Shown here one piece after another: positions 10,712 to 25,484 of a stretch of DNA of 64,000 nucleotides; the first letter of the stretch is position 1, and the number at the start of each line of letters is the position of its first letter. Made by a program: the position numbers and the translations under genes. Where the stretch lies: the NCBI GenBank assembly GCA_024449915.1, contig JAMZAV010000790.1:62001-126000 (forward strand). The letters run 5' to 3'. A model generated the notes under the pieces. It made no database searches. It was not told the origin of the DNA and was given only the letters and a program-made list of their open reading frames with translations. The DNA is from Sweltsa coloradensis (lineage: Eukaryota > Arthropoda > Insecta > Plecoptera > Chloroperlidae).

Positions 10712-10783
10712 TGTGACTCTACGGAGGTTGGAGTCACAGTGGTTGGCAAGCACGCAGCGCCCGCCTTATATAGCCTTGGCTGA

Positions 10784-10880
10784 AGGTGCGGGGCAGCGAG
10801 GTTATATAGAAAATAGGTGCGGGGCGGCGAGGTCATATCGTGAAAAGGTGCGGGGCGGCGATGTCATATCGAAAAAATAT
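10784..10880. repeat. GC-rich tandem repeat, about 3 x 33 bp
   Basis: GGTGCGGGGCGGCGAGGT followed by CATATCG-type sequence is repeated three times with small changes. It lies within the Penelope-like element's 3' non-coding part, between the GIY-YIG frame and the hammerhead-like motif. Confidence 0.8.
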
Positions 10881-10918
10881 ATACGGATGGTGGCAATTGA
10901 GAAACAAAATAGCACAGC

Positions 10919-11474
10919 TTACTGTAGTGAAACCTTTTTAGTCCGGCTTCTTGTCATAGGGCCTGATTGGTTGTCTTTTGAAATGTTATTCGTGCTTAGA
11001 ATTATGGAATCTGAAATTTGCACCACCTCTGAGGGATTTGGCTGAATAGGTCTACAGACTACATTTCGAGGCATGAGTGCAGGTTTCCAAGCAAGAGGGA
11101 GGCTCTGGCTATCATCTCTTTTGTTCATGTTATTCGGCCGTTTCTCAATTTCCACAGATTCACGGATAATACTTGGCTTGAGCTGTTGTACAGGACAAAT
11201 AGTTTTTGTTTTGTCAAAATCTATCACATGCGAGTAAGCTTTAGCATGTTGAGCCAGGGCTGATTTCTTGTCACCTGCTTTCACAGCATTAGAGTGTTCA
11301 TTTATCCTCACTGCTATGCGTCTGCCTGTTTGGCCTATGTACGTTTGATCGCAGTCGCCACAGGGAACCTCATAAACCCCTCTTTCTTCCAGATGAACAG
11401 AGTCCTTAGCACTTCTCAAAAAGGAGCTGATTTTTCTGTCAGTGGAGAAAATGGTTTCGGTGTTCTTACGCTCT
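10919..11474 (-). CDS. Penelope-like GIY-YIG endonuclease domain
   Basis: The frame encodes a linker and then GVYEVPCGDCDQTYIGQTGR, the GIY-YIG core with the paired cysteines usual in Penelope-like elements. VRINEH and a histidine-containing downstream block follow. This domain nicks target DNA to prime reverse transcription. The linker (KNTETIFSTDRK) continues upstream from the RT frame, but a single-base frameshift near 11475 separates the two, so the original polyprotein is broken here. Confidence 0.88.
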
Positions 11475-12713
11475 GGTTATGTCTCGGTCCAAGTAACCAT
11501 TGAGTGAGAGAGCTTCACGGAGCTTGTCAAATTCCTCTCTTGAGTGAGATTTGTCAGTAAGGTTCCTGGACCGGGTGACCAGAGTGTTAACCACTGAAAA
11601 TAACTGTGAAGGACGGTGGTGGGAAGCAGCATTCAGATACCGGTTGGTGTGGGTGGGTTTTCTATAGACTGTGTGTCCCAAACTGCCATCAACATTCTTT
11701 ATTATCAAGACATCGAGAAAAGCAAGTGAGTCGTTGGATTCTACTTCCATGGTGAACTGAATGTTCGAATGGATACCATTTAGATAGTCAAGAAAATCAT
11801 TCAACTTGTCCACACCATGGGGCCAAATGGCATAGACGTCGTCCACATATCGTATCCAAGAAGATGGTTTGTTAGGAGCTGCAGCTAGGGCCTTATTCTC
11901 AAAATCTATCATGAATAAGTTGGCAATAGCTGGTGATAGCGGCGAGCCCATTGGAGCTCTCTCCACTTGCTTATAAAACTTGTTTTCATAAATAAAGTAT
12001 GTAGAAGACATGCAATGCCTTGCGAACTTCATGATGTCCTTCGGTATGCCATAGCTTTCTTCAATAGTAACAAGGGCCTCCTTCACAGGTATGTTGGTAA
12101 ATAGGGTAACCACATCAAAACTAACCAATATGTCCCCAGGGCAAACCTTCCATTCTTTGATCAGCTGGATCAGGTGAGAGGAGTTTTTCACATAGGACGC
12201 AGCATCCTCCGAGTAAGGTTGGAACCTCTTAGCGACATATCTGGCCAGAGCTTGTGTGGGTGACCCTACTGCGCTCACTATGGGTCGCAAGGGGGCTCCG
12301 GGTTTGTGGATTTTGGGCAACCCATACAGTTTTGGAATACGAGAGGCCTTCTCCCTAGGAATGAGAAATTTCTGTGCTTCAGGGTCAATATTAGAGGAAA
12401 GTATAAGGCTCCTAGTTGTCTTTTCTAGGTAAGTAGTCGGATCTCTGGGGGTAGCCTTATATGCCTTATCTTCAAGAAGGGCTAACATCTTGTCCTTATA
12501 ATCAGAGCTGTTGAGTATGACGGTGGCATTCCCCTTATCTGCTGGCAGAACTATGATGCTAGTATTTTTCTTCAACTCCTTAAAGGCACATAGCTCAGAG
12601 GCTGGGATATTCCTAGTGGGAGGCTTGGCCTTACGGAGGACCTTCGCAACATCTTGCCGCACCTGCTCTGCTTCCTCATCTGGAAAACCCATAACAGCAG
12701 ATTCTACAAGCAA
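11466..12713 (-). CDS. Penelope-like reverse transcriptase
   Basis: About 415 residues without a stop. Recognisable blocks in order: LPADKGNATVI; PKIHKPGAPLRPIVSAVGSP; FDVVTLFTNIP with the first catalytic Asp; ERAPMGSPLSPAIANLFM; YVDDVYAIW with the catalytic Asp pair; FLDVLI; and a thumb with HTVYRKPTHTNRYL. This is the telomerase-related RT type of Penelope-like elements, not a LINE or LTR type. All catalytic residues are intact. The N-terminus is truncated and the C-terminus is frameshifted from the endonuclease, so the copy is not autonomous. Confidence 0.93.
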   Translation of the reverse strand: MLVESAVMGFPDEEAEQVRQDVAKVLRKAKPPTRNIPASELCAFKELKKNTSIIVLPADKGNATVILNSSDYKDKMLALLEDKAYKATPRDPTTYLEKTTRSLILSSNIDPEAQKFLIPREKASRIPKLYGLPKIHKPGAPLRPIVSAVGSPTQALARYVAKRFQPYSEDAASYVKNSSHLIQLIKEWKVCPGDILVSFDVVTLFTNIPVKEALVTIEESYGIPKDIMKFARHCMSSTYFIYENKFYKQVERAPMGSPLSPAIANLFMIDFENKALAAAPNKPSSWIRYVDDVYAIWPHGVDKLNDFLDYLNGIHSNIQFTMEVESNDSLAFLDVLIIKNVDGSLGHTVYRKPTHTNRYLNAASHHRPSQLFSVVNTLVTRSRNLTDKSHSREEFDKLREALSLNGYLDRDITRA

Positions 12714-12789
12714 GATGTTGCGAAGTTGTTGGTCCCTAAAAAACGGGACTGTCCCGTTTTAAACGGGATGAATGGACACCCTATAGATT

Positions 12790-13725
12790 ACAGTTTTCCA
12801 AGAAAAAGGGCCTGGTGTAATTACCAACAGAGACCTAGTGTAGCCGCGATGTCAATGTTGTCCGCCATATTGGCAATGATGGTTGGCCTAGTGATATGCC
12901 AGCCGCCAAGTCTTATTAATAATAAAAAAACTAGGCTACAAATTTTGTAGCCTAGTTAAACCTTAAACGTCTCTATTTTTGGTGAAACTCCTGTTTGGTT
13001 GAAAGTCCTTTATATTTGAAATAGAAACGATAAAGCTTTTGTAGGTAAGCCTATGTTTTGTTTTGTATTTTGGAGTATTTTAGTGAAAAACATGATAATT
13101 TTATTTTGGACATCCCCAACCAAAGAAACTCTGATGTAGGCCTAGTTAGTAGTGCGCCACCTAAAAATTAATCAAAAAACATTAATAACACACATATTTA
13201 CAAGTTGAGAAAGTTTTAGGCCCATTTTCACGGAAATTGTAATCTATATAACTAGGGAAACGCCAAAGTTGTTGTTAAACGAGTGAGTGGGCCATGTGTT
13301 GAGTACCCGGTAACGTTCTCTTTCCTCCCCCTATCTAAGACTAACCGTTAGGTCCTAATGTGCCACTCTAGACTAGGGGATGTGGGAGGAAAGTCCAATA
13401 CTGGTCAGAACCAGCCACGGGTAGGGGGAGGAAAGGTTTTTTTTTCATATCATGGTCGTCATTGTTTGTTATCCTCATCATGTTGTCTTGGCTATTGCCA
13501 TTGGGGTGGTGGTCAAGGTAAGGAGGAAGGGTCCCCGAAACGACTGCCTACTCACTCTGCAACAATAATTATATTTAAATTGAACATTCAAATGTGAATC
13601 GGGTTCAAAACGTATTAGCGTGAAACATTAACAAATTTCCAAGATAAAACAAAATCATCTAATTTTTAATTCCTATTTAACACCCCTTAAAAATAATATG
13701 TGGGTGTAAAAATATAAAAAAAGTT
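12790..13725. other. No gene seen
   Basis: Mixed AT-rich sequence with a small inverted CTAGGCTACAAA / TTTGTAGCCTAG pair near 12930-12955. No coding similarity recognised. Confidence 0.4.
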
Positions 13726-13726
13726 C

Positions 13727-13815
13727 TAACCAATGGGCATCGAACCCCGACCCTCCATGCGGTAGGCTAAATGCTTACCACTATGCCATGCCAGCCACGC
13801 AGATCTCGTCCCGCT
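13727..13815 (-). mobile_element. tRNA-derived SINE head
   Basis: On the minus strand there is an A box TGGCATAGTGGTAAGC and a B box GGTTCGATGCC at tRNA-like spacing. The acceptor and T stems pair poorly, so this is a tRNA-derived promoter head and not a working tRNA. A downstream SINE body is not resolved. Confidence 0.6.
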
Positions 13816-14750
13816 AGCTGCTACTAAACAAATGCTATCGATATTTTAAAAAATCACATTTTCATTTATTGTAAGATTAAATCGCAATGGATCTAGCTGA
13901 TTTTGTTAACAGTTCTCAGTAAACTCATACCGGATGTCTGTTTAAAATTTCAGTGAAATCTGTTCAGCGGTTTGGCTGATTTTCGACATAGGCCTACAGA
14001 CAGACAGACAGACAGACACACAGAATCACAGAATGAGAGCCGTTTGAGATGATTGGAGACACTCAGTAGCTCCGCTCGCTCGTTTAATTACCGTTTGGGC
14101 ACTAAAACCATCCAATTAAACCAACCGAGACAAGAGTAGGCCTAGCCCTAGGCCTAGTCCCTCTGTAGGCCTACGCCTTGCAGGTAGAAAGCCAACGACC
14201 AGGGATAATAGCAAATGGCATCAAATGCTAGCCCTATTCGCCATCTCAAGGTTGTCTGCGAGTGACGTCAGTTTCAAAGATGGCGTCCGCCTTGGGTTCA
14301 CCCCCAGGGGAGGTGTAGGTTCACCTACTTCAAGCAGGCCTAGATTCTGTACTGTAGGCCTACTACCGCAAAATATGACGATTTAGTTACCGGTAGTTAT
14401 TTCAATTTAGTGGTAGGTAAAGAAGAAAGCCTAACCATGCATAGGGGGCAACGCATTGTCAACACTGGTCAGTGAAATATGTTTTTAAACATGCGTTATT
14501 TAATCCTTATTTAGAGTCAGCCTGCTCACTCTCAGCTACAAGAACTGATTTTGAGCGAGGGTCAAAACGAGTTAGGCCTACTATTGCTGTACATTGCTAG
14601 GACGGCTTGGTGTATTAATTAAAGGTTTCATTCCAGTATCAGTGGAGTCTAGTCAGTACATAGATAATTTTGTTCAAATAAAATAACACTAAATGCCAAA
14701 ATTCCTTTACCAACCAATAAAAACCAATGCAATATTAGCTTCAATGTTTT
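13816..14750. other. Gene-free; CAGA repeat and TAGGCCTA-rich
   Basis: There is a (CAGA)n tract near 13996-14018, and a cluster of TAGGCCTA-type palindromes near 14130-14370. No coding region recognised. Confidence 0.45.
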
Positions 14751-14751
14751 T

Positions 14752-15524
14752 GAATAAGCGTAGCGAGCGAAGCGAAGATTCCATTTCACTACACTGAAGA
14801 AGAAAAATCCGAAAGGTTTTTTTTTCCTTTTTTTTCTGTGTTTGTTAACACGATTCCGGCTACACCGATACTCCAATTGTGATGAAATTTTCTGGAGGCC
14901 TTCGAAATCTCTGAACTTAGAACTGCCACGTTTTTGAGTGCAATCAAAAAATTATTTCTCATAAAAACCCCATTTTTCAATTTATTTTTTATTTAAAAAA
15001 TTTCTTCGACTTAGGCCTATAAGTATAACATCTAGGCCTACATGCTTTATCCGATAATGATTTTTTCACAGAACCTTTATTTTATGAATTTATATTTTCG
15101 TGGGAAATTTGAGCGTAATCGAAAAATTATTTCTTATTAAAATCGCAGATTTACGATTTTTTTAAATTTCTTCGACTTATAACACCTACATGCTTTATCC
15201 GATTGTCAAGATACTTTTACAGAACCTTAATTTTATGAATTTATATATTTGTGTGAAATTTGAGCGGAATCGAAAAATTATTTCTCATGATAATCGCAAT
15301 TTTACAACTTTTTTCTATTTTTATCCTAACACCGACATGCTTTATCTGATTGCAATTATTTTTTCACAGAACCTTAACGTTATGAATTATTATATTCGTG
15401 TGGAATTTGAGCGTAATCGAAAAATTATTCCTCGTGAAAATCACAATTTTACGCTTTTTTCGTTTTTAAACAATTAAGCTCATCCAACAAATGCGCCTGA
15501 AAAAGCGTTTGGGAAGCTTCCTAG
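14752..15524 (+). mobile_element. HINE/Helentron-like repeat, copy 1
   Basis: Starts near AAGCGTAGCGAGCGAAGCG and ends with a subterminal GCTCATCCAA, a short hairpin region and CTAG followed by T. The interior repeats a roughly 150-bp unit about four times, each with ATGCTTTATCCGAT and GAAAAATTATTTCT. There is no coding capacity. The family is defined by eight copies in this window (see the entries at 15988, 20650, 23380, 24160, 33691, 45057 and 55076). Confidence 0.72.
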
Positions 15525-15987
15525 TCTATTCCCTAATAACTATATTGTTAGTTAGAAGCTCCTCTGCCTAAAACGGCACAGCTGAGACCATACCTACCCT
15601 TAAAATATTATCACGTATTTTGGAATCAGTACCTAATCACGGAACAGTCTTCCAAAAATAACTAGTTTGTTGAACCATGCCTACAAAATAGTGCTGTTTC
15701 TGCAGCCATTTGTCATCAAGGGCTTGTAATATCTATATATTTAAATAAACCAGAACAGTTCAATCAGCAGCATCGAATTGCGTACAATGCAGTTTGCCTT
15801 GTGATATAAAAATAATTCTCTACAGCATCTCTCTTACGTAGGCATTTCTCATGTTGAAATACATAAAAAAATTATTTTGCGAGTTGAGATACACGATTGA
15901 AATAAACAAATAAGACAATAGTAAAGCAGACCCTCAGATAATCCTTCCCTAATGTATTATACTCTTACTCACATTGTAAATAAATAC
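15525..15987. other. No gene seen
   Basis: Short AT-rich gap between two oppositely oriented copies of the same repeat family. Confidence 0.45.
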
Positions 15988-16460
15988 AAGGAAGCTTCGC
16001 AAACGCTTTTTCAGGCGCGTTGTTGGATGAGCGTAATTTTGTTTTAACAAAAAAAGCGTAAAATTGCGATTTTCATGAGAAATAATTTTTCGATTGCGCT
16101 CAAATTTCACAAGGACATGAATACATAAATTCATAAAATTAAGGTTCAATGAAAAAAATCATATCAATCGGATAAAGCATGTGGGCCTAAGTGTCATAAG
16201 TCGAAGAAATTAAAAAAAAAAAAACGTAAAACTGCGATTTTCACAAAAAATAATTTTTTGATTGCTCTCAAAATCGTGGCAGTTCTAAGTTCAGAGATTT
16301 CGAAGGCCTCCAGAAAATTTCATCACAATTGGAGTATCGGTTTAGCCGGAATCGTGTTCACATACAAAAATACAAAAAAAAGAAAGAAAAAAAACATTCC
16401 AGATTTTTTCTCCAGTGTAGTGAAATGGAATCTTTGCTTCACTAGCTACGCTCATCCAAT
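15988..16460 (-). mobile_element. HINE/Helentron-like repeat, copy 2
   Basis: Same subfamily as the copy at 14752, opposite strand. Its 3' end (left) has AACGCGCCTGAAAAAGCGTT hairpin sequence but ends CTTG where other copies have CTAG. Its 5' end (right) is CGCTCATCCAAT in this orientation. Fewer internal units than copy 1. Confidence 0.7.
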
Positions 16461-18690
16461 AATACAATTCAGTAGGTACCTAGATGACTAAAGGCTATAG
16501 GCCCCTATAGGCCTAACATCATTGAGAATAGAACGTTCTAGGCCCTATACTCAATGGCAACATCCTAACTGCAGAGTTACTTGCTTGCTGTGCTATTTTT
16601 CAATACCGTAATGCTAGTTATTAGAAGTCCATGGTCCAGGACTGATCTTGTTCAAGACATTTTATTTGTGTATTGGTCCATTCGTCATTTTTGCTAAGAC
16701 TGAAACCATTATCTCACTTTCACTTTCGTGTTGCTCGCACGTGTGCACCGTTCATGTTTTATTGTTTGCTTTTGTTTTACGATTGATAATAATTATTATT
16801 ATATTATTGTTTGTGTATTAAGGCCAAGATCACAATCGTCAAAACTCAATTAGCCTCTAACATAAATGAGCATTTTAGCCCATTTTGTAAAAAAGATTCT
16901 CTAGCGTCATGATAAATTATAATAAATCTTTAACTGTCAATACAAATCAATATGTAGACTAGACTAGGACTGGGACTAGACCTTCCCGCTAGAATGCCAC
17001 CGCAATTTTTATTTCACTTTTAAGCTTATTATTTGTTACCAATAGTTAGGGGTACTAGGGCCTATGGCATTGGCATGGTATTATCACATAGAGTAGTTGA
17101 TTACTGTTAGACATATTGACTGTAAATAGCAATAACACACTAGCTTGGATTAGTTTAATACACGACTGATGTAATGTTTGAAGTTTGAACTATGATTTCT
17201 CAATATTGATCATATATTTTATCCTTTTTTTCTGCAATATTTTACGGTATTACCAAACATTTATATATGATTATTGTTGTGTTCCTGATTAAGATATGTA
17301 TAGACGAATAAGGTTCTACCAGGTTCCGTTTAACAAGTACATTGCGGATTATTTCACGACGTTTTATTTAACGCGTTTACACTTTTTCGTCTCCATTGAA
17401 TCTCCATTGAAACACGCGCTAACCGCTGACCGGCCGTAGCAGCTGAACCCTAGGGCTCTAGGGACACGGGCGGCCGCTAGGGGTGTATCACTTTTGTCTG
17501 CGATGGCGAATAGGCCCTACTCACCCTAGCCCTAGCCCCTCGGTAGGGTCTAGGCCTACTACAGCAGGTAGGCCTATGATTGATGCTAATGGCTTACAAC
17601 TCCACCCCTCTTGTAACCCAAGGTTAAACCTTGGTCGAATGCAAAGTGTTCCTTAAAAAGGCAAATAGGCCTAGGGCTAAGCCTAAATTTTGGTTTAACG
17701 CTCAGCCTCTGGGTCTGATTGATAAGATATCTAGGGCCTAGGCTAGGCCTAGGCCTTGGGCCCGATTCCAAATTTTTGTTGATGACTCTAGGCCTAGGGG
17801 TAGCCTAGGGCCTACGCCTTAATTCTTTGCATAATTCTGTAGCCTACTAGGGCCTAGGCCTATATTAATACTTACATTATTTCTAAACATTATTAATACT
17901 TTTTATGTCCAGTTGTTCGTCGGAAGCTTGAAGAAAGAACGAACATTACAAGAAAATTGTCAGAAAACTGTGTTATCTGCGAGTGTGGCCTGCCGCCTGA
18001 CATCTAGGCCTACACAGCACAGCTGATTTTGTTGAAACACAAAATACAAAAGTCAACGCACACGTGTGCCAACTTCGACATTTTGCTACGGACAACGGTC
18101 GACGTAGTTATTTATAATAGGATCTTTGCACATAACCGTTAAATAACTTGTTTGGTCATATTATTGTGATATTATAGCCCCTATGTATCTATTTTAACTT
18201 TTAAGTGATGAATGAAATATGAATGATTAATTTAATGTGCAATGATTTTTTTTAAATGAGATTTAAAATGTTATGTTTGTCCTGTTGGTCAATGAATTTT
18301 TAATTTTTTCGCATCTCAAAAAAGCGGTAAGCACAAACAAAAAAATTCAATTCAATTAATAATTTAACCAAAAATGGCGTGCTTTGCCAATATGCCTATA
18401 TGGCGTATTCAGCATTTCGTAAAGGGAGGGTGAAGTTGAATTTTCGAATGATTCACGGAAGCAGTCACTGCCCAATATCCAATGCGCCACTCGTGCAGTG
18501 ATACCAGTAGACTTTGAACCGACTGTAGGTATACCCCCCCCCCCCCACCCAACCACCACCACCACCACCATCCCCCGGGGCGGAAGGTTCGAGTGTGGTT
18601 TTAGGTACTTTTATATATTGACTTTCGATTTCCGCTTGTTAGCCATCACGGTTTTGGTGGGTATACTTGACCACACTTGTAAAGATTACC
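16461..18690. other. Gene-free, dense TAGGCCTA palindromes
   Basis: No coding region recognised. Between 17500 and 17880 AGGCCTA motifs occur many times in a few hundred bases, some overlapping as CTAGGCCTAGGCCT. Short GGTGG/CCACC-rich low-complexity sequence lies near 18540-18580. Confidence 0.45.
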
Positions 18691-18699
18691 AGATTATGT

Positions 18700-20520
18700 G
18701 ACCTTTGACCTTTAATATCTAATTTGTGTTACATTGAAAGAAATGTATCGTGAGACCACTCGTTTTCTCACAAATTAACCCTAGCATATGAATTAAAAGT
18801 ACAAAATGTGTTGTGTCGTTGTCTTAGGGTAAATTATTTCATGACCTTTGACCTATGAACAATTGGAATTATAAACCTAGAGGTAGGCCTTGAGACATAT
18901 CTCCAGAAGTAGAAAGACCTAGAGTGGCATCCCCAGAGGTTGAGAGGCATTCCTAGAGGTAGGCCTTGAGACATATCTCCAGAAGTATAAAGACCTAGAG
19001 TGGCATCCCCAGAGGTTGAGAGGCATTCCTAGAGGTAGAAAAGTCTAGAAAGTCATCTCCAGAAGAAGAAAGACCTAGAGTGGCATCCCAGAGCTTGAGA
19101 GACATAGAGGTAGAAAGGTCTAGACAGGAAAAATTAGTTCTTGTAACTGAATAAGATAAATGTTTTTTTTAATGGATAATAAATAAATACCTAACTAAAG
19201 CTTATTATGAAGGGTAAATATTATAAGTTCTGAAAATGTCCTTACTTTTATTCTAGGGATAATTTGTGATTAAACTACTGGTCACACCATGGAGTTTAAA
19301 TAGTACAACTCCATGGTCACACGATAATTTCTTTAAATATAACACCAATCAGTTACCAAAGTCTAAGGTCACATACCCCAATAATATTTTCAAGTAAGGG
19401 TACGTATGATTTTTTCAGTAATGTAAACTTTAAGCAACCATTTTCCAAAATTTGATTTTGTAATAATTATATTCGGTGACGTATGATTTTTCCGCACACC
19501 CAATGTTTGACCCCCCTCCCACCAATTCTAGTTCGCATTTTTAGGCCTCCTTTTGGAAATTTATTCAGAATATTATTACTAGTGATTGAGCCCAAATTCA
19601 TGCTCCAATTCAAAATCCCGAATGGTTAAGGTAATTTGGGTCATAATTCCTCGTTCATGTGTCAAATGTCATTAAATTATCTACCCCAAGGCATCGACAA
19701 ACCCATCTGTACTTTTAATTCTTGTTCTCGGGATAAATTGTAACGAAACGAGTGGTCATACGTTACATATCTTTCAATGTAACACAAATTAGTTATTTAA
19801 GGTCAAAAGTCACATAATCTGGTAATATTTACAAGTGAGGTCAAGTATGCTTTTTTTCAGTTATGCAAACTTAAAGCAACTATATTAAAAATCTGAGTTT
19901 CATATTCGGTCGCGTATGGTATTTTTGTTTCCCCCCCACCCCCAATGTTTGACCCCCCCCCCCAACCCCTAAACCAGTAGACATTTTTTAGGCCTCCTCT
20001 TGGCAATTTGATCAGAATATTATTATAAGTGTTCGATCAAAATGTCATGCTTCTATCACAAAATCCTGAATAATTAAGGTACTCTGGGTCATAATTCCTC
20101 GTTCATAGGTCAAAGGTCATGAAATAATCTACCCCAAGGCAACGACAAACTCATTTTTTCTTTTAATTCTTGTTCTAGGGATAATTTGTGACAAAACGAG
20201 TGGTCACACGATACCTTTCTTTCAATACAACACAAATTAGTTATTAAAGGTCAAAGGTCACATAATCTGGTAATATTTGTCAAGTATGAATTTTTTTCGG
20301 TTATACAAACCTTAAGCAACCATATTCCAAAATTTGAGTTTGTACTATTAAATTCCCGGCCGTAGGATTTTTTTAAGTTCCCCCCCACCCCCAATGTTTC
20401 ACCCCCCCCCCCCCCCAACCATCAAACCAGTGGACTTTTTTTAGGCCTCCTCTTGGCAATTTGATCAGAATGCTAAAATAAGTGTTTGAGCCAAAATTCA
20501 CGCTTCTTTCACAAAACCCC
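18700..20520. repeat. Complex tandem and inverted repeats, about 450-bp units
   Basis: Three direct units lie near 19250-19630, 19640-20090 and 20095-20510. Each carries TTTTAGGCCTCC, a C-run, GACCTTTGACC-type sequence and CACATAATCTGG. The segment 18690-18860 is an inverted partial unit. No frame is maintained. This is a local satellite or a decayed element with internal tandem structure. Confidence 0.7.
18880..19125. repeat. Tandem repeat, about 76-bp units
   Basis: AGGTAGGCCTTGAGACATAT and the following CCAGAAGTAGAAAGACCTAG, then GTGGCATCCCCAGAGG, are repeated. The first two units are nearly identical and are followed by shorter, diverged partial units. Confidence 0.85.
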
Positions 20521-20649
20521 TAATCGTTCACCTAATCCGCTCAGCTATAAAACCGAGAATGAACTTGGCTCGGAGGCGCGCGCACGTAATGGCGCGGGCC
20601 ACAGTGGTCTTGGTACATCTAGGCCTATATCAATTGATATTTTTTTAGA

Positions 20650-21246
20650 CTAGGAAAACGCTTAAGTCCCGCCGCGTTGTTGGATGAGCGTAATTGGTGC
20701 ATTGAGCTACCATGTGTGTTATGTGGATTTTCTGTTGTTCTGTGAAAAAATCATTACTAAGTTAAATATTGTTTTTAAAATTTATTTAAATTAAATAAAA
20801 AAATAAACTTTCATCTTTAATTTTTTTAATTAATCATAATTTTAAAAAAGAAAAAAATTTTTAATTATTCGATTGTGCTCAAATTTCACACGAATATATT
20901 AATTCATAAAATTAAGGTTCTGTGAAAAATCAATAAAATCGGATAAAGCATGTAGGTGTTATAAGTCGAAGAAATTTTTAAAAAATTGAAAAAAATCGTA
21001 AAATTGCGATTTTCATGAGAAATATTTTTCCGATTGCGCTCAAAAACGTGGCAGTTCTAAGTTCAGAGATTTCGAAGGCCTCCATAAAATTTCATCTCAA
21101 TTGGAGTATCGGTTTAGCCGGAATCGTGCTAACAAACAGACAAAAATCCAAAAAAAAGAAAGAAAAAAAAGGAAAAAAACATTCCGGATTTTTTTCTCCA
21201 GTGTAGTGAAATGGAATCTTCGCTTCGCTCGCTACGCTCATCCAAT
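20650..21246 (-). mobile_element. HINE/Helentron-like repeat, copy 3
   Basis: The 3' end at the left reads, in reverse complement, AACGCGGCGGGACTTAAGCG then TTTTCCTAG|T: a 5-bp AACGC/GCGTT stem a few bases from CTAG. The 5' end at the right is GCTACGCTCATCCAAT in this orientation. The interior shares the GGCAGTTCTAAGTTCAGAGA block with copies 1, 2 and 8. Confidence 0.72.
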
Positions 21247-21289
21247 AAATTTTTAAAAAAATTGAGATAAATAGCAGTTTGATATGATG

Positions 21290-21359
21290 TGAGATGTGTT
21301 TTTTAAGTTCTGTGGTCCCGGTAGCTCAATTAATATTAAATTAAATTAATATCAATTAA

Positions 21360-21440
<81 letters not shown>
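21290..21440. repeat. SINE fragment plus (AAT)n tract
   Basis: 21318-21336 (TCTGTGGTCCCGGTAGCTC) matches the head of the SINE at 23105. It runs into AT-rich sequence and then a pure (AAT)n tract at 21362-21440. The tract also serves as the 3' tail of the minus-strand LINE that follows. Confidence 0.65.
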
Positions 21441-23086
<1,646 letters not shown>

Positions 23087-23099
23087 CATAAATAGCAGT

Positions 23100-24134
<1,035 letters not shown>

Positions 24135-24159
24135 TAATAAAAATTATGTATTAAAATAA

Positions 24160-24729
24160 TTGGATGAGCGAAGCGAAGACTTCAATTTCACTGACCCCCC
24201 AAAAAATTTAGCTCGGGTGTTTTTTTTTTGTTTGTATTTTTGTCTGTTTGTTCGCTCTCTACCGGGCAAACGGCATATGCGATCTTGATGAAAATTTGAG
24301 GGGACCTTCGAAATCTCTGAACTTAGAGGTGTATCGTTTTTGGGTACAATCGAAGAAATATTTCTCATGAATATCGTACTTTTCCGATTTTTTCCGATTT
24401 TTTTTGCGATATTTTCGTGCCAATTGGGCCAATTCTGACCAAACGGGTGGGGCTACAACGTTCATATTTCACATGGACATTAAGGTTATGGTGATGTATT
24501 GCTTTTTGAAATAAAAAGTTGAAAAAGTTTGCCAGAATCCATAGAATAAAGGTTTTAATATAAGTTTTTTGAGGTTTGTAATAACAATTAACAAGCAACA
24601 ATAGAAACTTGACAACAATAACCTACAATGCATTCAAAAAGCACTTGCAAAGGAAAAGTGGTCCTACGCAAACTATAAACTTATAAAAAAGCTCATCCAT
24701 CAACGCGGCGGACTTAAGCGTTTTCCTAG
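24160..24729 (+). mobile_element. HINE/Helentron-like repeat, copy 5
   Basis: Begins only about 25 bp after copy 4 in the same orientation, with the same subfamily sequence but one internal unit fewer. Ends TTTTCCTAG|T. The head-to-tail pair is typical of rolling-circle-type elements but could also be a local duplication. Confidence 0.75.
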
Positions 24730-25484
24730 TTATTTTCCTTTCTACTATAGGGACAGGGTGAAAGACAAAGGTGTATTGAAACAATATTTAAAAAATCGTT
24801 TCCCGAAATTAAAATATTTTGCACTGGCTCAGTGCGTAGTAGGCCTACAATAATATGTCCCAAAGGGATAAATTACCCTATTTTTAAATATTATGAGTTT
24901 TGTTTGAAAAATATTTTGCTGTTCATACATTTCTATAAATTTATATTTCAAAAGCAAATATCGGTAACAGGACGATTAAATAGCATATAAGTTCAATAAA
25001 AAACTATTCATTGACCCCCATTTTTTTACTACTTTGACCTCGGTTGAATGACACTGCCTTGGCTACTTACTACTTTGCTTACTCACAACAATGCCGCTCA
25101 AATTGAAGTTAGCGGGCGTCATACTGTGACGCGTTTTAGGTTTTTGATTACAAAAATGCTAATTTTGACGCTACAAAATGCCAATTTTACCAAAAAATAA
25201 TTAAAATTAAGTAAGAACTAGTTTAGAAATGCATTCTAGCGTTGTAAGTGACTATTGAATTGAAATATTCTTACAGTGCAACATATTTTACCATAGGGTG
25301 CAAAAAACACTCCACATTTAGGGTTTTGGTGGAAATTGTAAAAATAGATGCTACAAAATGTTAAATACTAAATATACATTTTTGTCCTATCCACAACATA
25401 CCTATAGTTAGACACCTGAAGAGGGGCATGAATTGCACCCTGGGCAGGCTTCCCACGAAAAAAAATATATTATTATTTTTATTC
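24730..25484. other. No gene seen
   Basis: AT-rich sequence without recognisable coding or repeat boundaries. Confidence 0.4.

Larger units (their letters stand above)
10560..12735 (-). mobile_element. Penelope-like retroelement, 5'-truncated
   Basis: A contiguous minus-strand copy: reverse transcriptase (12713-11466), a linker, GIY-YIG endonuclease (11419-10919), then a 3' non-coding tail with a GC-rich tandem repeat and a hammerhead-like motif. The N-terminal part of a typical Penelope ORF is missing. The left-hand copy edge abuts a LINE tail. The upstream edge, near 12735, abuts sequence containing an inverted AACGGGAC / GTCCCGTT pair and ending GGACACCCTA, possibly a hAT-type remnant. 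Confidence 0.9.
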
